Source of the DNA: DRGT01 sp022567895
GTDB taxonomy: Archaea; Thermoproteota; Nitrososphaeria; Nitrososphaerales; Nitrosopumilaceae
Assembly (NCBI GenBank): GCA_022567895.1
Contig: JADFGC010000023.1
Span: 1 to 17,855, forward strand
DNA: 17,855 nucleotides
Direction: 5' to 3'
This document shows positions 13,517 to 17,855 of the stretch, one piece after another. Both the position numbers and the translations under genes were made by a program. Under the pieces are notes generated by a model. It was given only the letters and a program-made list of their open reading frames with translations, ran no database searches and was not told the origin of the DNA. Numbering within the stretch: the first letter of the stretch is position 1; the number at the start of each line of letters is the position of its first letter.

Positions 13517-14638
13517 ATGGAAAAATTCCATGCTCAAAGTAACTTGAGTGAACCAACCCAAGAAGAGGTAATGTCAGTTGTTTCTTCTATTTTTGATGTA
13601 AGTGCTATGGGACGTACACTAGATACTCTACACTTTAAGATAGAAGATGGTGAATTCAAATCAAAATTCGTTGATTTAGCACAAAAACTTGAAAGACGAG
13701 ACCTTGTTTGCAAGCTAGAAGAACTAAAAGATGGTATATACATCATAGTCACAAGATTTCCTCAAAGGAAAAAAAGCAGGTGGAAATCTTCATCCTGGAC
13801 TCCTAGAATTTTGTTTGTAATTGTTGTAGCCTTTGTTATGATTGATGGTTATTATAGAACAGAAAATGCCAATGTAATTTTTGATATTGGTGATCCTTTA
13901 GAAATGGCAGGAATTTACACACTTGCACTTTTAGGAATTTTAGGAATTCATGAATCTGGACATCTTGTTGCTGCGAGATTCCACAAACTAAGAACAACTT
14001 GGCCATACTTTATTCCCGGACTTCCTATTATTGGTATTCCAACATTTGGTGCATTCATTCAATCAAAAGGACTTACAATCAATAGAGAAATTTTGTATGA
14101 TGTTGCAATTGCAGGTCCGATTGCAGGTTTGGTAATAGCTATTATTGTTTCAGTTTTTGCTGCATATACAGCTCCTATAATTGATTCTGAAACAATTGAA
14201 CAACTTCCAGAAGAGATAAGACTAGTTGATTGGGGCCTAGGTGAACCACTTTTGATGACAGCAACTCTTGCAATGTTTGGAAAAGGTGGAGATGGACAAG
14301 TAGTGTTAATGACACCACTATTGTTTGCAGCTTGGGTTGGATTTTTGATCACGTTTTTGAATTTACTTCCTGCATGGCAGCTTGATGGTGGACACATGGC
14401 AAGAACATTGCTTAGTGAAAAATGGCACAGATATGCAACTTATGCAAGCATGGGAGTGCTTGTATTGCTTGGTTATTGGATGATGGCGATGCTAATCTTT
14501 TTTCTATCGTCTCGAAGTCCTGCTGCACAGCCACTTGATGATATTTCGCCACTTCCAAGGAATAGAAAATTGATGTATGTAATTATAATTGTGCTTGCAA
14601 TTTTGTGTGCACCGTTACCTGCTGGTTTCTTATCTTAG
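13517..14638 (+). CDS. Membrane zinc metalloprotease, site-2 protease (M50) family
   Basis: 373 residues. The zinc motif HESGH (145-149) lies in a hydrophobic helix. The second zinc ligand motif is LLPAWQLDGGH (283-293), the usual N-x-x-P-x-x-x-L-D-G form. About six to seven helices follow the first at 98-113. Residues 1-95 form a soluble basic-tailed domain unlike a PDZ. The layout, with FIPGLPIIGIPTFGAF (165-180) between the motifs, is close to the archaeal and plastid EGY-type S2P branch. Such proteases cut membrane-bound regulators or clear membrane proteins. The substrate is unknown, and no anti-sigma-like partner is adjacent. Its 3' end overlaps the convergent gene by 9 bases. Confidence 0.9.
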   Translation: MEKFHAQSNLSEPTQEEVMSVVSSIFDVSAMGRTLDTLHFKIEDGEFKSKFVDLAQKLERRDLVCKLEELKDGIYIIVTRFPQRKKSRWKSSSWTPRILFVIVVAFVMIDGYYRTENANVIFDIGDPLEMAGIYTLALLGILGIHESGHLVAARFHKLRTTWPYFIPGLPIIGIPTFGAFIQSKGLTINREILYDVAIAGPIAGLVIAIIVSVFAAYTAPIIDSETIEQLPEEIRLVDWGLGEPLLMTATLAMFGKGGDGQVVLMTPLLFAAWVGFLITFLNLLPAWQLDGGHMARTLLSEKWHRYATYASMGVLVLLGYWMMAMLIFFLSSRSPAAQPLDDISPLPRNRKLMYVIIIVLAILCAPLPAGFLS

Positions 14639-15712
14639 CAGCAAGCGTGCACCATCAGAAATAACTTCAACCTTTTGTCTAACGCCTTGAGTTTTGAGAA
14701 TGTAATCCATGGCATGTTTTGTACTGTTTAGTGAGATCATGTTTAGCCTTTTTGCATAAAGCTCAGGAAGAATTGAAACTAGTGCAATTTGAAATTTCTT
14801 TTGTATTTCTGTTAGAAACAAAAGGTCTTCCATTCCATCAATGTACTTTGTTGGATTTTTTAATCGCTCAACACCTAATCGTCCTTCAATGAATTGTTCA
14901 ATTGCTTGAGAACCAATACCATTTTTGCATTCTGCAAGCAATATAGCTAAACCATCTTGTTTTATTGAACCACTACAATTCCACAAAGATGACAAGGATC
15001 TTGCAAGTGTGTCGTTGCTGGCATTCTTTCCAGTACTAATTACCATGGTTTTGTGTTCGCCAACATCTTTTGTGCCAAAACCTTCAAGTGTTTGAGAAAG
15101 TGAAACTGTGGAGGATGGATGGCCAACTGCTAAATCTACTATTCCTTTGGAGCTTGCAACGACCTCAATTCCTTGAATCTCAAAATTATTTGTGAATTTT
15201 TTTGCTTCCTCCATACAATCTCCAACATGACCAGGTGATGGAAGATTTTCCTTTCGTTTAGTGTATGCAGCTAACATTTCATCTTTGCCAAATTTTTTTA
15301 TTAATCTTGTAGCAATTGTTTCAAAACCAAATAATCCATTAAACTCCATTTCTCCTAAAAAGACCAGATTTGCATTAGAAAGCTCAGAATCACCAAACTC
15401 AGAAATCATGCTTCCTTCAGGCAGCTTTTGTTTTACTTGATTGATAATGCGCTTTTCTGCAAAGATTTGTGGAAATGGTTTTGATTTTTGTTCGCACATC
15501 ATGTACAGAGTAGAAAGAACTTTTTGGACTGCCTTTGAGTCATGTAATACAACAATTTCATTTGGTTTTGAAAGATTCAAGGCACCAAGTTTTTCTTGAA
15601 TAGCAGCATCCTCAAGGACTTTGCCTTCAGAATCGATATTTTGTTCGAGATTTTCTGCTTTAATGTCAAGAACCACGTTCGTGACTCCATAGTCTAACCA
15701 AATTTCAGGCAT
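14630..15712 (-). CDS. LarA/DUF2088-like protein, divergent
   Basis: 360 residues, cytosolic, with no membrane segment. The C-terminal third contains TMVISTGKNASNDTLARSL (222-240) and DGLAILLAECKNGIGSQAIEQ (253-273). These match the late part of LarA-type nickel pincer lactate racemases and their relatives, where a gly-rich strand is followed by an A-E-C-x-x-G-x-G-x-x-x-F turn. The catalytic His pair of LarA is not evident to me; GHVGD (161-165) is the nearest candidate. I therefore call the fold with modest confidence and do not assign lactate racemase activity. Its ATG is 50 bases from the divergent PyrE start. Thaumarchaeal gene sets usually carry this protein as hypothetical, as I recall. 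Confidence 0.45.
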   Translation of the reverse strand: MPEIWLDYGVTNVVLDIKAENLEQNIDSEGKVLEDAAIQEKLGALNLSKPNEIVVLHDSKAVQKVLSTLYMMCEQKSKPFPQIFAEKRIINQVKQKLPEGSMISEFGDSELSNANLVFLGEMEFNGLFGFETIATRLIKKFGKDEMLAAYTKRKENLPSPGHVGDCMEEAKKFTNNFEIQGIEVVASSKGIVDLAVGHPSSTVSLSQTLEGFGTKDVGEHKTMVISTGKNASNDTLARSLSSLWNCSGSIKQDGLAILLAECKNGIGSQAIEQFIEGRLGVERLKNPTKYIDGMEDLLFLTEIQKKFQIALVSILPELYAKRLNMISLNSTKHAMDYILKTQGVRQKVEVISDGARLLLR

Positions 15713-15732
15713 GATTTAACTAAAATACAAAC

Positions 15733-15745
15733 CAAAATAAATCCA
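15733..15745. promoter_or_regulatory. AT-rich element that can serve as TATA box in both directions
   Basis: CCAAAATAAATCC lies about 27 bases from the minus-strand ATG at 15712 and about 25 bases from the plus-strand GTG at 15763. The 50-base gap has no second clear TATA box. One element may therefore support both genes. Confidence 0.4.
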
Positions 15746-15762
15746 GTTTAGTAAATTTTCAT

Positions 15763-16365
15763 GTGGAGTTTGTGAAAGAGTTTTCAACCTTTTTGCATGA
15801 AAAAGCTGCTCTCAAATTTGGAGATTTTACTCTTTCAAGTGGAAAGAAAAGCTCTTACTATATCGATTTAAGAATAGTTCCTAGTTTTCCTCACCAATTT
15901 CGAAAAATGATAAAACATCTGCAAAATGAAATTGCTGAAAAAATCGGTCTTGATAATTTTGATTATCTAGTTTCAATTCCAACAAGCGGACTTGTTATTG
16001 CATCTGCATTAGCTACTGAAACTGTAAAACCACTAATCTATGTAAGAAACAAGCCAAAAGATTATGGAACTTCAAAACTAGTTGAAGGATATTTTGAATC
16101 TGGAAAAAAGGCATTGATGATTGATGATGTAGCAACAACTGGTGGTTCTGTAGTTACTGCACTAAAATCACTAAAAGAAGCTGGAATTGTAATTTCAGAT
16201 GCTTATGTTATCATAAACAGAATGGAAGGCGCCGACAAAGCCTTAGAAGCAGAAGGAGTAAAGATGCATGATTTGACCAACATTTTAGAAATAACAAACT
16301 CACTTTACGAACAAAATTTAATTTCAGATGATATACTAAACAAGGTCAAAAATCAAACAAGTTAA
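15763..16365 (+). CDS. pyrE: Orotate phosphoribosyltransferase
   Basis: 200 residues. It would convert orotate and PRPP to OMP in pyrimidine synthesis. Marks are LKFGDFTLSSGKKSSYYIDL (17-36), VSIPTSGLVIASALA (70-84), YVRNKPKDYG (93-102) and the PRPP loop ALMIDDVATTGGSV (117-130). The usual length is matched. The start is GTG at 15763. An ATG two bases earlier is in another frame that stops within five codons. It is a single-gene unit here. The pentose phosphate operon on the left of this window could supply the ribose for its PRPP, though there is no linkage in expression. Confidence 0.93.
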   Translation: MEFVKEFSTFLHEKAALKFGDFTLSSGKKSSYYIDLRIVPSFPHQFRKMIKHLQNEIAEKIGLDNFDYLVSIPTSGLVIASALATETVKPLIYVRNKPKDYGTSKLVEGYFESGKKALMIDDVATTGGSVVTALKSLKEAGIVISDAYVIINRMEGADKALEAEGVKMHDLTNILEITNSLYEQNLISDDILNKVKNQTS

Positions 16366-16686
16366 GGATTTGGCAGCTCAGACAAATGCCTTCACATCAT
16401 TTTTCAGAAATAACTCTGATTCTTCATCGCAGCCAAGTAAATTACGCATGACTTGTTTTAAAATTGTTTACTAGGCAAATTTTGTTCCTATAACTGGACT
16501 CCAAGTGTCCATTTGGGTGTCCAACAATCAAAAATTACATTCTAGCAAGGGTAACAATGTTCACTCTAGGCGTGTTCCTGCACAGGCTGTCTAACGATAT
16601 TTAGAAATTTTGTTTATTTTTCTAAATTACATTTGATATGAACAAAGAGAATAACAATGAAATAGTAAGAAGGATCATAAAAAAAC
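16366..16686. other. 320-base intergenic gap without a confident gene
   Basis: After the PyrE stop there is no strong ORF. A 34-residue plus-strand frame (16370-16474, TTG start) and a 23-residue minus-strand frame (16378-16449, ATG start) both read protein-like, but they overlap and lack good start signals. A small inverted repeat TGGAC/GTCCA lies near 16494-16510. The end of the gap has an AT-rich TTTATTTTT (about 16612-16621) and a purine-rich AGAAGGA (16668-16674), 12 bases before the next ATG. These fit a promoter and Shine-Dalgarno. No tRNA, riboswitch or C/D-box signature was seen. Confidence 0.5.
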
Positions 16687-16995
16687 ATGGTTATAGCTTA
16701 CATTCTTTTCCCCCTCGTAATTGTTGCTATAGTTGGAATTACAGGCTATTTGATATACCGTCTAGTCTTGTATGACTATTTTTGTAATAGATCGGTTAAT
16801 GGAACTCTACGAGAATTTAGCATTAAAAAAACTCAATTTCAAATAATCAAAGAATATCATGAAAATAAAGGTGAAAAGATATCTGATAAAGAAATCTCAC
16901 ATCTAGAAAAACATTACAGGCAACATGAACCAGAACAGTTTCTTGCAATGTATGATGCTATAAGAGACAAATCAAAAAATAACGAAAAGAGTTAG
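16687..16995 (+). CDS. Single-helix membrane protein with a cytoplasmic domain
   Basis: 102 residues. One hydrophobic helix spans about 3-28 (IAYILFPLVIVAIVGITGYL and on). It is followed by a charged, helical, cytoplasm-facing region (SIKKTQFQIIKEYHENKGEK, then KEISHLEKHYRQHEPEQFL) that could form a helical hairpin. The N-terminus has no positive charge before the helix and the basic residues follow it, so the C-terminus is predicted inside. A purine-rich AGAAGGA upstream suggests a leadered message, unlike many neighbours. It converges with the SPFH gene, stops 23 bases apart. I do not recognise a family. Confidence 0.7.
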   Translation: MVIAYILFPLVIVAIVGITGYLIYRLVLYDYFCNRSVNGTLREFSIKKTQFQIIKEYHENKGEKISDKEISHLEKHYRQHEPEQFLAMYDAIRDKSKNNEKS

Positions 16996-17018
16996 TCTTA
17001 ATTTTGAAAAAAATTTAG

Positions 17019-17843
17019 TTATTCAGTTGGTATCTGAATGAAAGGAGTTCCACCTTCGCCTACTACAAGTGGTAGTTTACCATCCCATGCTTGTGTTTTT
17101 AGCCAATCCAAGTAGTATGGATTTTGCGACAAGGCTATGTTGATAACTCTAATTGCTTCAGCTTCTCCATTGGCTTGGGCAACGTTGGCTGCAGCAATAC
17201 CTATTGCATGTGCTTCAGCCTGTCTTGCTTCTACCTCAATTCTTCTAAGGTCGTTTTCTGCCTGTAGTGCCTTTTGTTCTGCCTCTACCTTAGATTCGAT
17301 TGCTGAAGAAAAGAGTGATGAGAACTGAAAGTCTGTAATTGAGATGACTTGAGTCTGGATGTTATATACATTTAGACGTTTAGTGATCTCTGTTTCAATA
17401 TCGGATTTTACTAGAGGTCTTTTTGTGATCAATTCCTCTGCGTTATAATTTGCTGTAACCTGTTTTACAACCTCCTCTACTGCTGGCGCAATAATTCTAT
17501 TTTGATAGTTAAGACCGACTTCTTTGTAGAGGGCGTTAACTGTTTCAGGATTTGGAGCATAGTTAACCGTCACTTCAGTGGTAACTGTCTGAAGGTCTTT
17601 AGAGGCTGCGGATGTTCCTTTTACAAACAATAGTGTTCTCACTTCCATATTTACCACCTGATCTTGAAATGGTACTACAAAATGAAGCCCTTCATCTAGA
17701 GGCGGAGCAGTCACATCAACTGCATTCCAATGAAGTAACACGCCCCTGTGGCCTGAATCTACTATTTGTACAGATGCTGCCGCTACTACTCCAATGATAA
17801 TTAATATAATAATGCCAACTCCAACTAGTTTGGCTGCACCCAT
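17019..17843 (-). CDS. Prohibitin/SPFH (band 7) membrane protein
   Basis: 274 residues. An N-terminal membrane helix (about 6-24) is followed by the SPFH domain: VDSGHRGVLLHWNAV (28-42), EGLHFVVPFQDQVVNMEVRT (51-70) and TTEVTVNYAPNPETV (88-102). A long Ala/Glu-rich coiled-coil follows (about 182-230: ESKVEAEQKAL, RRIEVEARQAEAHAIGIAAA). This is the prohibitin pattern. Such proteins assemble into large membrane rings that act as scaffolds, often with membrane proteases. The archaeal partner is unknown. The ATG at 17843 leaves only 12 bases to the window edge, so the promoter is not seen. An M50 protease gene lies 2.4 kb to the left, but there is no operon link. Confidence 0.93.
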   Translation of the reverse strand: MGAAKLVGVGIIILIIIGVVAAASVQIVDSGHRGVLLHWNAVDVTAPPLDEGLHFVVPFQDQVVNMEVRTLLFVKGTSAASKDLQTVTTEVTVNYAPNPETVNALYKEVGLNYQNRIIAPAVEEVVKQVTANYNAEELITKRPLVKSDIETEITKRLNVYNIQTQVISITDFQFSSLFSSAIESKVEAEQKALQAENDLRRIEVEARQAEAHAIGIAAANVAQANGEAEAIRVINIALSQNPYYLDWLKTQAWDGKLPLVVGEGGTPFIQIPTE

Positions 17844-17855
17844 GTTTACGTTAAT

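Noticed and set aside
16638..16775. 45-residue plus-strand frame starting MNKENNNEIV
   Set aside because: It overlaps the 102-residue membrane protein in another frame and loses protein-like character after about 18 residues. Only its bases before 16687 are free.
1..17855. Mobile element, prophage, toxin-antitoxin or defence island
   Set aside because: No transposase, integrase, terminal repeats, restriction or nuclease genes, or toxin pair was found. The window is housekeeping and small conserved-looking genes.

Overview
The window looks like core chromosome of an ammonia-oxidising archaeon (Nitrososphaerota/Thaumarchaeota, Nitrosopumilus/Nitrosarchaeum-like). The reasons are the strongly AT-rich composition, TATA boxes about 25-30 bases before start codons with mostly leaderless genes, a 5S rRNA gene standing apart from other rRNA, archaeal housekeeping genes (ABCE1, Trm5, archaeal RimI/Ard1) and several small zinc and membrane proteins of thaumarchaeal type. 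The genus is inferred from style, not proven.

Regions from left to right. (1) 1-144 is the end of an unidentified gene. (2) 146-3452, minus strand, is a three-gene operon for the non-oxidative pentose phosphate pathway. It reads transketolase N-half fused to ribulose-phosphate 3-epimerase, then transketolase C-half, then transaldolase, with 4-base overlaps. (3) 3622-5931, minus strand, encodes a large secreted beta-helix protein with a Cys/His motif, a charged helical region and a GKGGGNS repeat tail. (4) 6144-7609 is a cluster of small genes: a DCC/DUF393 protein, a DUF6659-like protein, a ribbon-helix-helix-like small protein, and a zinc-ribbon and C2H2 pair placed tail to tail. (5) 7659-7771, minus strand, is 5S rRNA, divergent from ABCE1 (7870-9654). 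ABCE1 is followed by two tiny membrane proteins and a UbiE-like methyltransferase. (6) 10657-13419 holds a UbiA-like membrane protein, a cupin, a Trm5-like tRNA methyltransferase, a two-helix membrane protein and a GNAT acetyltransferase. (7) 13517-17843 holds an M50 protease, a LarA-like protein, PyrE, a 320-base gap, a small single-helix membrane protein and an SPFH/prohibitin protein.

Functionally, the pentose phosphate operon and PyrE both serve nucleotide synthesis: the operon supplies pentose phosphate and PyrE consumes PRPP. ABCE1, 5S rRNA, Trm5 and RimI belong to translation and protein modification. The M50 protease and SPFH protein suggest membrane quality control.

The genome is very compact. 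Convergent genes repeatedly meet with stops abutting or overlapping, and short conserved-looking genes sit in gaps that a length-filtered gene finder would leave empty. I see no mobile element, CRISPR array, prophage or defence system. The most unusual items are the transketolase-epimerase fusion, the secreted beta-helix repeat protein with a clustered TTACA/TGTAA motif upstream, and the set of very small genes around the 5S locus.
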